Shown piece after piece: positions 53,544 to 63,124 of a stretch of DNA of 64,000 bases. Position 1 is the stretch's first letter, and each line of letters opens with the position of its first letter. The notes beneath the pieces are model-generated. The model saw nothing but the letters and a program-made list of their open reading frames with translations. It did not search any database and was not told where the DNA came from. The position numbers and the translations under genes were made by a program. Origin of the DNA: Flavobacterium quisquiliarum (lineage in GTDB: Bacteria > Bacteroidota > Bacteroidia > Flavobacteriales > Flavobacteriaceae); assembly GCF_019308285.1 (NCBI RefSeq), contig NZ_WWEM01000013.1, positions 62,001 through 126,000 on the forward strand, read 5' to 3'.

Positions 53544-54734
53544 TTACAAATGCAATTGAATTTTATACCTGTTTAAGATTTTCATTACGAAAAGCATAAT
53601 TGTAGAGAATACTAAAGACCAGATAATACCTGGAACGCCTACCCTAAAGTATCCTGGAATAATATGCATGTCAATCGTTTTACAGAAATAATAAATTACT
53701 CCTGGTAAAATATAGATTAATAACGGATTTGCTGCTGCTGGCATAAAAAACTCGCTCCATTTCGTTTGTTTTTTAACTTCCATTAACCAATATAAAAAGT
53801 AAAATAATATTGTACAGATTCCTGCTGAGATCATTGTCCACGATGGAGTTCCATGTATTTTTGAAATTCCGAATAAAGGCCTCAAACCAAATCCAACAGC
53901 AAAAAACAATATTATAAAAGTAATTACAGGCCAGTTGATTTTATTTTCGATTTTTCGATCAAAAAAGAGCAGTGAGATTACAACTCCAGCTGAAACCAAA
54001 GCGCCATGTGTAAGATGACCAGCAATAAAACTCAGCCATGAAGTATTTTGAACAAATGAATTTTCAGTCAGATTTAACGAATTCATTACCACACTGAAAA
54101 TTAAAAAACCAATCATTGCCCATAAATTCCCTGAAACCAGCCAATAATAAATAACCGTAAAAAGATACGCCCAACCAATTAAACCTAGAATTCCCCACCA
54201 TTTTGGAGTCATTCCTCTTTCACCAGTATCTTGTATGTATAAAAAGTATAGTGTTATAAGAACCAAAATCCCTCCATATTGCAATACACTTTTGAGCCAA
54301 AGAGGGAAATCTTTTGGGTATTTATTCCAAATAAGGATTGGCATTGCATAGGCCAAAAGTCCCCAGAGAGCTGGAGCAATTATCATTTTAGAAGCATCAA
54401 AACCATATTCGGCATTAACCATGAAAACGCCAATAATAATAAGCGCAAAGGCTCTTTTTAAAGTGTGAGTCCCAATGGTTTTGGCACTATCGCCTTTTAT
54501 CAGCCTAGCATTAAAAGCAAATGGAACCGACATTCCAACAATAAATAAAAAAGCAGGGAAAACTAAATCAACAAAAGTCATGGCATCGGCATCGGCGGGC
54601 ATATGTCTCATCCATTGTGGCACATGTTGAATACTTGCCAATTCGTTAACAAAAATCATTACAAAAATGGTGATTCCACGTAAAGCATCGATAGAAACAA
54701 TCCTTTGATTAAACAAATTCTCTTTTATTTTCAT
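53544..54734 (-). CDS. DUF5009 membrane protein, paralogue
   Basis: A 396-residue protein with about 10 transmembrane helices. RIVSIDALRGITIFVMIFVNELA and the block MTFVDLVFPAFLFIVGMSVPFAF match the DUF5009 acyltransferase-like family, as does the protein at 38697. Sequence identity between the two is low outside these blocks. The substrate is unknown; membrane acetylation of an amino sugar is the family hypothesis. The gene stands alone. Confidence 0.82.
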   Translation of the reverse strand: MKIKENLFNQRIVSIDALRGITIFVMIFVNELASIQHVPQWMRHMPADADAMTFVDLVFPAFLFIVGMSVPFAFNARLIKGDSAKTIGTHTLKRAFALIIIGVFMVNAEYGFDASKMIIAPALWGLLAYAMPILIWNKYPKDFPLWLKSVLQYGGILVLITLYFLYIQDTGERGMTPKWWGILGLIGWAYLFTVIYYWLVSGNLWAMIGFLIFSVVMNSLNLTENSFVQNTSWLSFIAGHLTHGALVSAGVVISLLFFDRKIENKINWPVITFIILFFAVGFGLRPLFGISKIHGTPSWTMISAGICTILFYFLYWLMEVKKQTKWSEFFMPAAANPLLIYILPGVIYYFCKTIDMHIIPGYFRVGVPGIIWSLVFSTIMLFVMKILNRYKIQLHL

Positions 54735-54803
54735 AATTTTTTACTTTTTTACTAAAAATCAAATATAGTATAATTCTAAAATGTCTTATTAGAAATTCTG
54801 CAT

Positions 54804-54811
54804 TAATTTTG
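54804..54811 (+). promoter_or_regulatory. -7 box of the CpsB-type gene
   Basis: TAATTTTG matches TAnnTTTG, 35 nt before the ATG at 54846. No TTG at the usual -33 spacing. Confidence 0.45.
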
Positions 54812-54845
54812 CAATTTATAAATTTGAGCTACACGCATTTGCCCC

Positions 54846-55583
54846 ATGTTTACATTCTTCAAATCTAAACCTATATTAAAAGACCTGCTTAATGGTGATT
54901 TTGTAGATATACATTCTCATCTTTTGCCAGGAATTGATGATGGTGCTAAAAACATAACAAAATCTGTACAGCTTACTCAATCTTTTCAAGATTTAGGAAT
55001 TGCCCAAATTATTACAACACCGCATATCAGTCATTATGTTTGGAACAATACTTCTGAAATAATAGAATCAAAACTTGAGGAAACTAAAAATGAATTAGTT
55101 TCAAATAATATTAAGATTCCTTTTAAGGCTGCTGCAGAATATTTTATTGACTTTTGGTTTGAAAACAATTTCAAAGAGGAAAAATTATTGACTTTAAAAG
55201 ACAATTACGTTTTAGTTGAAATATCGTATTTAAGCGCTCCCATAAATCTCCTAAAAACTATTTTTGAAATACAATTAGCGGGTTATATTCCTGTTTTGGC
55301 ACATCCTGAACGTTACGTGTTTTTTCATGATAATTTTAATGAATATGAAAAACTAAAAAATGCCGGATGCCTTTTCCAGTTGAATCTTCTTTCTACTGTA
55401 GACTATTATGGTACAAAAATCGCAAAAACAGCAGATGATCTTTTAAAAAAAGGAATGTACGATTTTTGCGGAAGCGATATTCATCACAGAAAACACATTG
55501 CTTCTTTTGATAAAAAAATAAAAATTGGGAATATTGATCAATTGAAAGAGGTTATTGCCAACAATCAATTTTTTAGATTCTAA
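54846..55583 (+). CDS. CpsB/CapC-type tyrosine-protein phosphatase (PHP fold)
   Basis: A 245-residue manganese-dependent phosphatase. The metal-binding motifs are DIHSHLLPGIDDG (about 23-35), TPHISH, HPERY and DIHHRK near the C-terminus. Such enzymes remove phosphate from the C-terminal tyrosines of BY-kinases (Wzc) that control capsule length. The gene lies convergent to a sugar-phosphate transferase for polysaccharide synthesis, 5 bp apart. No Wzc-like kinase or export gene is in the window. Confidence 0.9.
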   Translation: MFTFFKSKPILKDLLNGDFVDIHSHLLPGIDDGAKNITKSVQLTQSFQDLGIAQIITTPHISHYVWNNTSEIIESKLEETKNELVSNNIKIPFKAAAEYFIDFWFENNFKEEKLLTLKDNYVLVEISYLSAPINLLKTIFEIQLAGYIPVLAHPERYVFFHDNFNEYEKLKNAGCLFQLNLLSTVDYYGTKIAKTADDLLKKGMYDFCGSDIHHRKHIASFDKKIKIGNIDQLKEVIANNQFFRF

Positions 55584-55588
55584 AACTG

Positions 55589-57007
55589 CTAATAGGCGTT
55601 TTCTTCTCCTTTAAATATATTGATCATTGTTTTTACAATTATTCTTAGATCCAGTAGAAAACTCCAATTCTCAATATACCAAATATCATAAGCAACGCGA
55701 TTTTCCATATCGCTTAGAACTTTGGTTTCTCCCCTGAAACCATTTACCTGTGCCCAGCCTGTAATTCCTGGCTTAGCATATTGACGCACTAAATAATTAT
55801 TAATTAAGTCACTATATTCTTTTGCAAGGTTTATCATGTGTGGTCTTGGACCTACAACCGACATATCTCCCCAAAAAACATTAAAAAACTGAGGTAATTC
55901 GTCAATACTGGTTTTACGAATAAAAGCTCCAAATTTAGTAATACGACTGTCCCCTTTTTCGGCCTGCTTATTGTGTGCCAAAGTATTAACGTACATACTT
56001 CTAAACTTAAAACACATAAAAGTTTCATTATCTCTTCCGGATCTTTCCTGCTTAAAAAATATAGGCCCTGGTGACTCCAATTTTATGATAAGCATAATAA
56101 TAGGAAACAGCCACGGAAAAATAAACAGAATTACCAAACTCGAAAACAAAATATCAAAAACTTTTTTTACAACCCTGTTGGAAGCGTATTCCAAAGGTTC
56201 TGTACGAAACATCAATACAGGAATATTTTCATAAAAAGAAACCTCAACTTTGCTTGCTTTTGTGTATTGCTCAAAATCTGGAATAAACTTAATACGAACC
56301 ATATTTTGTTCACAGATTCGGATTAGTTCATTTATAATCTGAATGTTTTCGATATGCAGTGCAACATACATTTCATCAATCTTTTTGTCTATCACAAATC
56401 TTTCGATGTTTTCAAACTGCCCTACAATTAGAGCTGGATCAATGGCAGTTAGATTTTCTCCTTTATCAAAAAAACCTAAAAATCGGTATCCGTAGGTAAG
56501 ATCTTTCGCGAGAACTTTTCGAATTCTTTCACCACTTTGATTAGCTCCAACAATAATAAAGGTTTTAAAATTATATCCCTGCGCTCTAATGTACTTTAGA
56601 AGCTTCATTGATAAAAATCTAGAAATCATTAAAATTCCAAAAAAGATCATGTAAAAATATACCATACGAAGTCTTGATATCTCCTCGTATTTTAAATACA
56701 CAACAAAGATGGAAACGACCGCTGCATGAATTACTATTTTCTTAATGGTTCTCCATAAAATTTTTTCGATTGGTTCTACACGAATGCTTCTATTTGAATC
56801 GTTTTGCAACAACAGAGCTATCCAAATTAAAATAGCCAAAAGAGAAATGGTACGTTCTTCTTTGGAAAGCAGTTTATCCAAATTTCCAAACCTTGCCAAA
56901 GAAGAAAGTAAAGTTGCTAGGTTTAACAATATAATATCTACTATTACAAACAAAAGTTTGAAATAACGCGAAATTCGATAATGAGATAGTTCTTGTAAAA
57001 TTTTCAT
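55589..57007 (-). CDS. Polyprenyl glycosylphosphotransferase (WcaJ-like)
   Basis: A 472-residue membrane enzyme that starts polysaccharide synthesis by transferring sugar-1-phosphate to undecaprenyl phosphate. N-terminal helices (four to five, residues 15-130) precede a nucleotide-binding-like domain (FIIVGANQSGERIRKVL). The catalytic domain follows, with PIFFKQERSGRDNETFMCFKFRSM and PRPHMI (about 310-470). This is the undecaprenyl-phosphate glucose phosphotransferase type. The first helix region and length are normal. It is probably involved in capsule or exopolysaccharide; the sugar is unknown. Confidence 0.92.
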   Translation of the reverse strand: MKILQELSHYRISRYFKLLFVIVDIILLNLATLLSSLARFGNLDKLLSKEERTISLLAILIWIALLLQNDSNRSIRVEPIEKILWRTIKKIVIHAAVVSIFVVYLKYEEISRLRMVYFYMIFFGILMISRFLSMKLLKYIRAQGYNFKTFIIVGANQSGERIRKVLAKDLTYGYRFLGFFDKGENLTAIDPALIVGQFENIERFVIDKKIDEMYVALHIENIQIINELIRICEQNMVRIKFIPDFEQYTKASKVEVSFYENIPVLMFRTEPLEYASNRVVKKVFDILFSSLVILFIFPWLFPIIMLIIKLESPGPIFFKQERSGRDNETFMCFKFRSMYVNTLAHNKQAEKGDSRITKFGAFIRKTSIDELPQFFNVFWGDMSVVGPRPHMINLAKEYSDLINNYLVRQYAKPGITGWAQVNGFRGETKVLSDMENRVAYDIWYIENWSFLLDLRIIVKTMINIFKGEENAY

Positions 57008-57142
57008 AACAGAGTAATCCTATTCTTAAAAGAATAAAACTTAACGAATGCAAAGTAACATTTAAATTGTATTTTTTTATAGTTATTTTGTTGTATTATT
57101 TAAAACTTTACATTTAACTTGTACAAAAATAATATTGCAATT

Positions 57143-58108
57143 ATGATAAAAATTATTTTCTTCTTCCTTGCAATTACAACATCTTGCTACGCTCAAATTT
57201 CAGGATGCACAGACCCAAAAGCTGAAAACTACGATTCAAAAGCTGTATTGAACAACGGAAGCTGCAGTTATAAAAATCTAAAATTAAAACCTGAACATTC
57301 CACCCATTTAAGCGATTCAATTCGTGAAACTTCTGGATTAATTGCTTTTGATAATTTACTTTGGACACACAATGACGACCATGACACAACAATTTATGGC
57401 CTTGATACTTTAGGAAATATTAAAAGAAAAGTTGTCTTTCCTGAGGTTATTAATCACGATTGGGAAGAAATTACGCAGGACGATCTTTATTTATATATTG
57501 GCGATTTTGGAAATAATTATTCCGGAAATCGAAAAGACCTAAAAATACTTAAAATAGAAAAAAAATCGTTTTTGGAAGAAAAACCTAAAATCGAAACCAT
57601 CTTCTTTACCTATTCTGACCAAACTGATTTTTCGCTTTCAAAACCAAACAAAACCAATTTTGACTGCGAGGCTTTTATCATTTCTAAAGACAGTATTTAT
57701 CTGTTTACTAAACAATGGAAATCTTCTAAAACTGCTATTTATTCTTTGTCAAAGCAGGCTGGGAATCAGGTTGCAAAATTCAGATCAACTTTGAACACAA
57801 AAGGTTTAGTAACTGGAGGAACTTATCTTGAAAATAAAAACCTCATCACCTTATGCGGCTACACTAAAATGGGAAAACCATTTTTATATCTTCTTTACGA
57901 TTTCAAGAATCAAGATTTTTTGTCTGGAAATAAAAGACGAATAGATTTAAGATTTCCTTTTCATCAAATTGAAGGAATTGCAACAAAAGATGGATTACAT
58001 TATTATTTAACTAATGAAGCACTGGTTCGAAAACCTGTTATAAATGTAAAACAACAAATACATTATTTTGATCTCAGCTCGGTACTAGGTTTGTATCTCC
58101 ATAAATAA
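57143..58108 (+). CDS. Secreted protein with GCTDPKAENY motif
   Basis: A 321-residue secreted protein; the signal peptide is MIKIIFFFLAITTSCYAQ. The mature start GCTDPKAENYDSKAVLNNGSC is a small cysteine-bearing calcium-like motif known from many flavobacterial surface proteins. The rest looks like a beta-propeller-type fold (repeats near LLWTHNDDHD, IYGLDTLGN, DLYLYIGDFGNN), possibly a phytase/esterase-like or YncE-like propeller. No T9SS tail is evident. The frame extends upstream to a TTG; the ATG at 57143 is preferred. Function unknown. Confidence 0.65.
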   Translation: MIKIIFFFLAITTSCYAQISGCTDPKAENYDSKAVLNNGSCSYKNLKLKPEHSTHLSDSIRETSGLIAFDNLLWTHNDDHDTTIYGLDTLGNIKRKVVFPEVINHDWEEITQDDLYLYIGDFGNNYSGNRKDLKILKIEKKSFLEEKPKIETIFFTYSDQTDFSLSKPNKTNFDCEAFIISKDSIYLFTKQWKSSKTAIYSLSKQAGNQVAKFRSTLNTKGLVTGGTYLENKNLITLCGYTKMGKPFLYLLYDFKNQDFLSGNKRRIDLRFPFHQIEGIATKDGLHYYLTNEALVRKPVINVKQQIHYFDLSSVLGLYLHK

Positions 58109-58132
58109 TTCGCAAATCGTAAGAGAATAGTT

Positions 58133-58140
58133 TACTTTTG
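58133..58140 (+). promoter_or_regulatory. -7 box of the ABC-F gene
   Basis: TACTTTTG is an exact TAnnTTTG match, 18 nt before the GTG start at 58158. Confidence 0.55.
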
Positions 58141-58157
58141 CAAAAAATTTTATTCTT

Positions 58158-60020
58158 GTGAACTATTTATCTGTAGAAAACATTTCAAAGTCATTTGGCG
58201 AAAGAGTCCTTTTTGACAACATTTCTTTTGGAATTAATAAAGACCAAAAAATCGCTTTTATTGCTAAAAACGGTTCTGGAAAAACAACCATTATGAACAT
58301 CATCAATGGTAAAGAAGAGCCTGATACTGGGCAAGTGGTTTTGAGAAAAGGGATCAGAATGGCGTTTCTTTCACAAGATAATAATCTGCAGGACGAACTT
58401 ACGATTGAAGAGAGCATTTTCGCTTCAGATAATGAAACTTTAAAAGTAATCGAAAAATACGAAAAAGCACTAGAAAATCCTGAAGACACAGAGGCTTATC
58501 AAAAAGCTTTTGATGCAATGGATCAACACAATGCTTGGGATTTTGAAACGCAGTACAAACAGATACTTTTCAAATTAAAACTAGAAGATTTTAAACTAAA
58601 AGTAAAGAATCTTTCTGGAGGACAAAAAAAACGTCTTTCTCTTGCTATCATTTTAATTAATCGCCCAGATTTATTGATTTTGGATGAGCCTACCAACCAC
58701 TTAGATCTTGAAATGATCGAATGGTTGGAAAGTTATTTTGCCAAAGAAAACATTACATTGTTTATGGTAACACACGACCGTTTCTTCTTAGAGCGTGTTT
58801 GTAATGAAATTATCGAATTAGATAACGGAAAATTATATCAGTACAAAGGGAACTATTCTTATTACTTAGAGAAAAAAGAAGAACGAATTACTTCTGAAAA
58901 TGCGAGTATTGACAAAGCAAAAAATTTATTTGTAAAAGAATTAGAATGGATGCGCCGCCAGCCGAAAGCGAGAACAACAAAATCTAAATCTCGTCAGGAT
59001 GATTTTTACATCATTAAAGAAAAAGCGCAGAGCCGAAGAAAAGAAAACAAAGTCGAGCTTGAAATTAATATGGAAAGAATGGGAAGTAAGATTATCGAGC
59101 TTCATAAACTTTCTAAAAAATTCAAAGACCGAGTTATTCTTGACAATTTCAGCTTTGATTTTCAGCGTGGTGAAAGAATCGGAATTATTGGTAAAAACGG
59201 AACTGGGAAATCTACTTTCTTAAATTTATTGACTGGAACCATTCCGCCAGACAGCGGACGTGTTGTAAAAGGTGATACCATAAAAGTAGGTTACTATACA
59301 CAATCTGGAATTAATCCTAAACCAGGACAGCGTGTTATTGATATTATTAAGGAATACGGAGAATATATTCCGCTTGCAAAAGGAAAGATTATTTCAGCAT
59401 CGCAATTATTAGAGCGTTTCCTTTTTGATGCCAAAAAACAATATGATTATGTTGAAAAACTAAGCGGAGGAGAATTAAAGCGTTTATACCTGTGTACAGT
59501 TTTAATTCAGAATCCGAACTTTTTGATTCTCGATGAACCTACAAACGATTTGGATATTGTGACATTAAACGTTCTGGAAAGTTTTCTTTTAGATTATCCC
59601 GGCTGTTTATTAGTAGTTTCTCACGATCGTTATTTTATGGATAAAATTGTCGATCACTTATTTGTCTTTAGAGGACAAGGCGAAATCGAAAATTTCCCAG
59701 GAAACTATTCTGACTTTAGAGCTTACGAAGATAGTGCCGATATTGCTCAAAAAGAAGAAAATAAAGCCGAAAAGAAAGACTGGAAACAAAATAATCCAAC
59801 TGGAAACCTAACTTTCAACGAACAAAAAGAATATCAGAAAATAGAAAGAGAAATAAAAGATTTGGAAATCGAAAAAACTAAAATCGAACAATTATTCTCT
59901 GACGGAAAAGTAGCAGATGCTGACATCGAGAAAAAAGCAAATGAACTTCAAAATATAATTAAAAAAATAGATACAAAAGAAGAACGCTGGTTTGAACTTT
60001 CGACTAAACTTGAAGGGTAA
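58158..60020 (+). CDS. ABC-F ATPase (Uup-like)
   Basis: A 620-residue soluble protein with two ATPase domains and no membrane segments. Walker A motifs are GKNGTGKST and AKNGSGKTT; signatures are LSGGQKKRLSL and LSGGELKRLYL; Walker B motifs are LLILDEPTNHLD and FLILDEPTNDLD. The linker between the domains and the C-terminal coiled coil (about 545-620) fit Uup, which binds ribosomes and branched DNA. The start is GTG; a -7 box lies just upstream. It works in translation, by family. Confidence 0.92.
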   Translation: MNYLSVENISKSFGERVLFDNISFGINKDQKIAFIAKNGSGKTTIMNIINGKEEPDTGQVVLRKGIRMAFLSQDNNLQDELTIEESIFASDNETLKVIEKYEKALENPEDTEAYQKAFDAMDQHNAWDFETQYKQILFKLKLEDFKLKVKNLSGGQKKRLSLAIILINRPDLLILDEPTNHLDLEMIEWLESYFAKENITLFMVTHDRFFLERVCNEIIELDNGKLYQYKGNYSYYLEKKEERITSENASIDKAKNLFVKELEWMRRQPKARTTKSKSRQDDFYIIKEKAQSRRKENKVELEINMERMGSKIIELHKLSKKFKDRVILDNFSFDFQRGERIGIIGKNGTGKSTFLNLLTGTIPPDSGRVVKGDTIKVGYYTQSGINPKPGQRVIDIIKEYGEYIPLAKGKIISASQLLERFLFDAKKQYDYVEKLSGGELKRLYLCTVLIQNPNFLILDEPTNDLDIVTLNVLESFLLDYPGCLLVVSHDRYFMDKIVDHLFVFRGQGEIENFPGNYSDFRAYEDSADIAQKEENKAEKKDWKQNNPTGNLTFNEQKEYQKIEREIKDLEIEKTKIEQLFSDGKVADADIEKKANELQNIIKKIDTKEERWFELSTKLEG

Positions 60021-60134
60021 GTTTTAGTTTCAGGTTTCAGCTTCAACTTAGAATTAAGAAAAACTGAAAACCGAGACCGCGACTAAAAACTAAATTTCCC
60101 TATATTTACCAGCATTAAAAAAATAAAACACTAC

Positions 60135-60599
60135 ATGAAAAAATTATTAACTGCATTATTTACTTTAACATTATTCATTTCGTGTTCAAGTTCAGACAAA
60201 GAAACACCAGCAAAAGATTACAGAGAAGAAAACGAGCAAGAGATTAAAGATTATATTGCTAAAAACGATTTAACAGCAGTACGAACAGATTCTGGTTTAT
60301 ATTACATCATTGATGAACCTGGAACAGGTAAACAGCCAACTGCAACATCATCTGTTACGGTTGCTTATACAGGTTCTTTCACTAGCGGAAAAACTTTTGA
60401 CCAAAGCACAAGTGCTGGAGCTACTTTTCCTTTAAACCGAGTAATTCAAGGCTGGACAGAAGGAATTCCGTTATTTAAAGAAGGCGGAAGCGGTACCTTA
60501 CTTATCCCATCACATTTAGGCTACGGGAGTACTAGTATACCAGGTATTCCAGCTGGTTCTGTACTTATTTTTGATGTAAAATTGATCAAAGTAAATTAA
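60135..60599 (+). CDS. FKBP-type peptidyl-prolyl isomerase, lipoprotein
   Basis: A 154-residue lipoprotein; the signal ends at Cys17 (LFISC). The FKBP domain covers about 50-153: SVTVAYTGSFTSGKTFDQS, VIQGWTEGIPLFKEGG and HLGYGSTSIPGIPAGSVLIFDVKLI, all standard for the MIP/FkpA group. It catalyses prolyl bond isomerisation in envelope proteins. It lies 19 bp before a methyltransferase gene on the same strand and may be co-transcribed. Confidence 0.93.
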   Translation: MKKLLTALFTLTLFISCSSSDKETPAKDYREENEQEIKDYIAKNDLTAVRTDSGLYYIIDEPGTGKQPTATSSVTVAYTGSFTSGKTFDQSTSAGATFPLNRVIQGWTEGIPLFKEGGSGTLLIPSHLGYGSTSIPGIPAGSVLIFDVKLIKVN

Positions 60600-60618
60600 T
60601 TCCTTCCTAAGTTTCTAA

Positions 60619-61398
60619 ATGCTTTTTCAAATACAATCTTATCTAAAATTTCTTTGGCATTCTAAAAATGAACATGCGGTGCATTCTCCTTTTGTCTTTA
60701 ATTTATTGACAAAATGTTTTTACGATAGAAAGACAAAACCAGAATATGCTATTCTAAAAAAGTATCGAAAATCACTTTTAGAAAACAAGAACTTCATAGA
60801 AGTAACTGATTTTGGCGCAGGATCTAAAGTCTTCAAATCAAACCAAAGACAGATTTCTAAAATTGCCCAAACAGCTGGAATTTCGGTAAAAAGAGCCGAA
60901 TTATTATTTCGCGTAACTCGCTATTTTCAGCCTGACACTATTCTAGAAATAGGAACCTCTTTAGGATTAGCAACATCAGCTTTAGCTTTAGGAAATACAA
61001 AAGCAAAAGTAATTACGATAGAAGGTTGCCCGAATACTGCTGGTATTGCCCAAAATCAACTAAATGAATTCGATTGTAAAAACGTAGAAAATATCATTTC
61101 AGAATTTGAATCTTTTCTAGTTTCAGAAAATCTAAATTCTAAAATATACAATCTAATATATTTTGATGGCAATCATTCAAAAAAAGCAACTTTAGCCTAT
61201 TTTGAACTTTTATTATCAACAATCAATAATGATTCGATTTGGATTTTTGATGATATTCATTGGTCAAAAGAAATGGAAGAAGCTTGGGAAATTATAAAGA
61301 ATCATCCCAAAGTAAAAGTCACTATTGATACTTTTCAATGGGGATTTGTGTTTTTTAGAAGAGAACAGGAAAAAGAACATTTTATAATAAGGGCATAA
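60619..61398 (+). CDS. Class I SAM-dependent methyltransferase
   Basis: A 259-residue cytoplasmic methyltransferase. The SAM site is TILEIGTSLGLATSALALG (about residues 112-130) and the acidic strand is VITIEGCPN; the segment IYFDGNHSKKATLAYFE looks like the O-methyltransferase class with an Asp/metal motif. The N-terminal 80 residues are family-specific. The acceptor is unknown. It follows the FKBP lipoprotein gene by 19 bp and ends at a strong terminator. Confidence 0.85.
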   Translation: MLFQIQSYLKFLWHSKNEHAVHSPFVFNLLTKCFYDRKTKPEYAILKKYRKSLLENKNFIEVTDFGAGSKVFKSNQRQISKIAQTAGISVKRAELLFRVTRYFQPDTILEIGTSLGLATSALALGNTKAKVITIEGCPNTAGIAQNQLNEFDCKNVENIISEFESFLVSENLNSKIYNLIYFDGNHSKKATLAYFELLLSTINNDSIWIFDDIHWSKEMEEAWEIIKNHPKVKVTIDTFQWGFVFFRREQEKEHFIIRA

Positions 61399-61432
61399 AA
61401 AAAAGACGATCATAAATGATCGTCTTTTTTTC
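61399..61432 (+). terminator. Terminator of the methyltransferase gene
   Basis: AAAAGACGATCA, four bases, TGATCGTCTTTTTTT: perfect arms and a T run directly at the stop codon. The next gene is convergent, so it can serve both. Confidence 0.9.
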
Positions 61433-61451
61433 TAATTCAAAATCTTAAAGC

Positions 61452-62111
61452 TTATTTTTTTGCTTCTTTATTTTCTTCAGCTTTTGCTCCCATTCTATTT
61501 ACGGTATACATAGGCGCAAACTTAATTTTCAAACCAGCAATTTTTCTATTGTCTGCTGCAGTCAAACCTTCTTTTTCAACAGTATTTTTTCTGCTGTCAA
61601 GTGCTTCATACAATACTTTAATTTCATCCCAGTCTTCTCTAGAATATTTATCCTTATTATTTTCAACCGTATGAACAAATTGTTGGTACACACTATGAAT
61701 ATTCTGAGCGTTTACCCAGCTGAAGCTCATATCATCTCCAATTTTTCCTTCACCAAATAAGGCATTTCTTAATTGTTGTTTAGGACTTGGAGCCGGTGGG
61801 GCAAGAAGGGTGGTCATTTCATTTTTAAAATCCTCATACTTAGCTTTGCTTGCATTTATTTTCTCTGTTTGGGCAGTATTATCTTTAATATCTGCTAAAG
61901 CGGCATCAGCTTCTGCTGCTCTTCTATCGTATTCCGATTCAACAGTATTCCAATTTTCTTTAAGATCTTCGGCTTTAACATTTTTAACCGAATCTACGTA
62001 GGTTACATAAGAATCAATTGTTTTCTGTGCCTTTTCTTGTTTTTCGTCTTTACATGATGTAAAGCTCAACGCTAATAATGCAATTCCTGTAGCTATTTTG
62101 ATATTTTTCAT
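61452..62111 (-). CDS. Helical lipoprotein of unknown function
   Basis: A 219-residue lipoprotein, signal ending at Cys20 (LSFTSC). The mature part is charged and helical, with coiled-coil-like heptads at about 25-100 and a conserved-looking segment WVNAQNIHSVYQQFVHTVENNKDKYSREDWDEI. The C-terminus is highly basic and acidic mixed (RMGAKAEENKEAKK). No family is recognised with confidence. The ATG at 62111 is preferred over the TTG ten codons upstream. Confidence 0.65.
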   Translation of the reverse strand: MKNIKIATGIALLALSFTSCKDEKQEKAQKTIDSYVTYVDSVKNVKAEDLKENWNTVESEYDRRAAEADAALADIKDNTAQTEKINASKAKYEDFKNEMTTLLAPPAPSPKQQLRNALFGEGKIGDDMSFSWVNAQNIHSVYQQFVHTVENNKDKYSREDWDEIKVLYEALDSRKNTVEKEGLTAADNRKIAGLKIKFAPMYTVNRMGAKAEENKEAKK

Positions 62112-62404
62112 AATTTTGATTGTTTTAATTAATAATATCAAATTTACTTAAAAGAAAATGCTTAAAATTACATTATTCCCATCTTTTTAAGATTTATAAA
62201 ATAATAAATTTATAAATTCAACCAAATAATGATAATTATACAAAACAACATCACAACGATATAACGGCTTTAAAAATATATTGTTGATTATTTTGTTATT
62301 TCAATAAACTAAATGATGTTTTTGTAACAAAAACCGATTATCAGCTACTTATCAGTTTTATTCAAAAGTGTTTTGTACTTTTAAATCCAAAATTGAAAAC
62401 TAAA

Positions 62405-63091
62405 ATGGCTGAACCATTAATTAAAATAACCGATATCAGACGAAATTTTGTTTTAGGAAACGAAATTGTTTATGTTTTAAAGGGAGTTAATTTAGAAATA
62501 AAAAAAGGCGAATATGTAGCATTAATGGGACCTTCAGGATCCGGAAAATCAACTTTAATGAACTTATTAGGCTGTTTAGACACACCTACTTCTGGACGTT
62601 ATGTCTTAAATGGAAAAGATGTCAGCCAAATGAAAGACGATGAATTGGCCGAAATCAGAAATAAAGAAATTGGCTTCGTATTTCAGACTTTTAATTTATT
62701 ACCCCGAACAACTGCATTAGATAATGTAGCACTTCCTATGATTTATGCCGGTTACGGAAAATCTGACCGAATTGCACGTGCAACCGAAGTTCTAAAACAA
62801 GTAAATCTAGCCGATAGAATGGATCACCAGCCGAATCAGCTTTCTGGAGGACAACGCCAGCGTGTTGCTGTAGCCAGAGCTTTGGTTAATAAGCCTTCGA
62901 TTATTCTTGCCGATGAACCAACGGGAAACTTAGACAGTAAAACTTCTATAGAAATCATGAAGCTTTTCGGAGATATTCACGCACAAGGAAACACTGTAAT
63001 TCTAGTAACGCATGAAGAAGATATTGCTGCTTATGCACATCGAGTAATTCGTTTGCGTGATGGTTTAATTGAAAGCGATACGACTAAATAA
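62405..63091 (+). CDS. ABC transporter ATPase (LolD/MacB-like)
   Basis: A 228-residue ATPase: Walker [11 protein letters not shown]-loop [11 protein letters not shown], signature [15 protein letters not shown], Walker [13 protein letters not shown] and H-loop THEED. This is the MacB/LolD/FtsE branch that drives permeases acting on envelope substrates. No permease gene follows, so its partner is encoded elsewhere. The ATG at 62405 is preferred over a TTG four codons earlier. The 293 bp upstream contains no gene; it is AT-rich with a short palindrome GTTTTTGTAACAAAAAC. Confidence 0.88.
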   Translation: MAEPLIKITDIRRNFVLGNEIVYVLKGVNLEIKKGEYVALMGPSGSGKSTLMNLLGCLDTPTSGRYVLNGKDVSQMKDDELAEIRNKEIGFVFQTFNLLPRTTALDNVALPMIYAGYGKSDRIARATEVLKQVNLADRMDHQPNQLSGGQRQRVAVARALVNKPSIILADEPTGNLDSKTSIEIMKLFGDIHAQGNTVILVTHEEDIAAYAHRVIRLRDGLIESDTTK

Positions 63092-63124
63092 TTTTAGATT
63101 TTTGTATTAAAAATAAATTTCAGA

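Noticed and set aside
62112..62404. Possible small gene between the lipoprotein and the ABC ATPase genes
   Set aside because: AT-rich sequence with frequent stops in all frames; only a short palindrome is visible.
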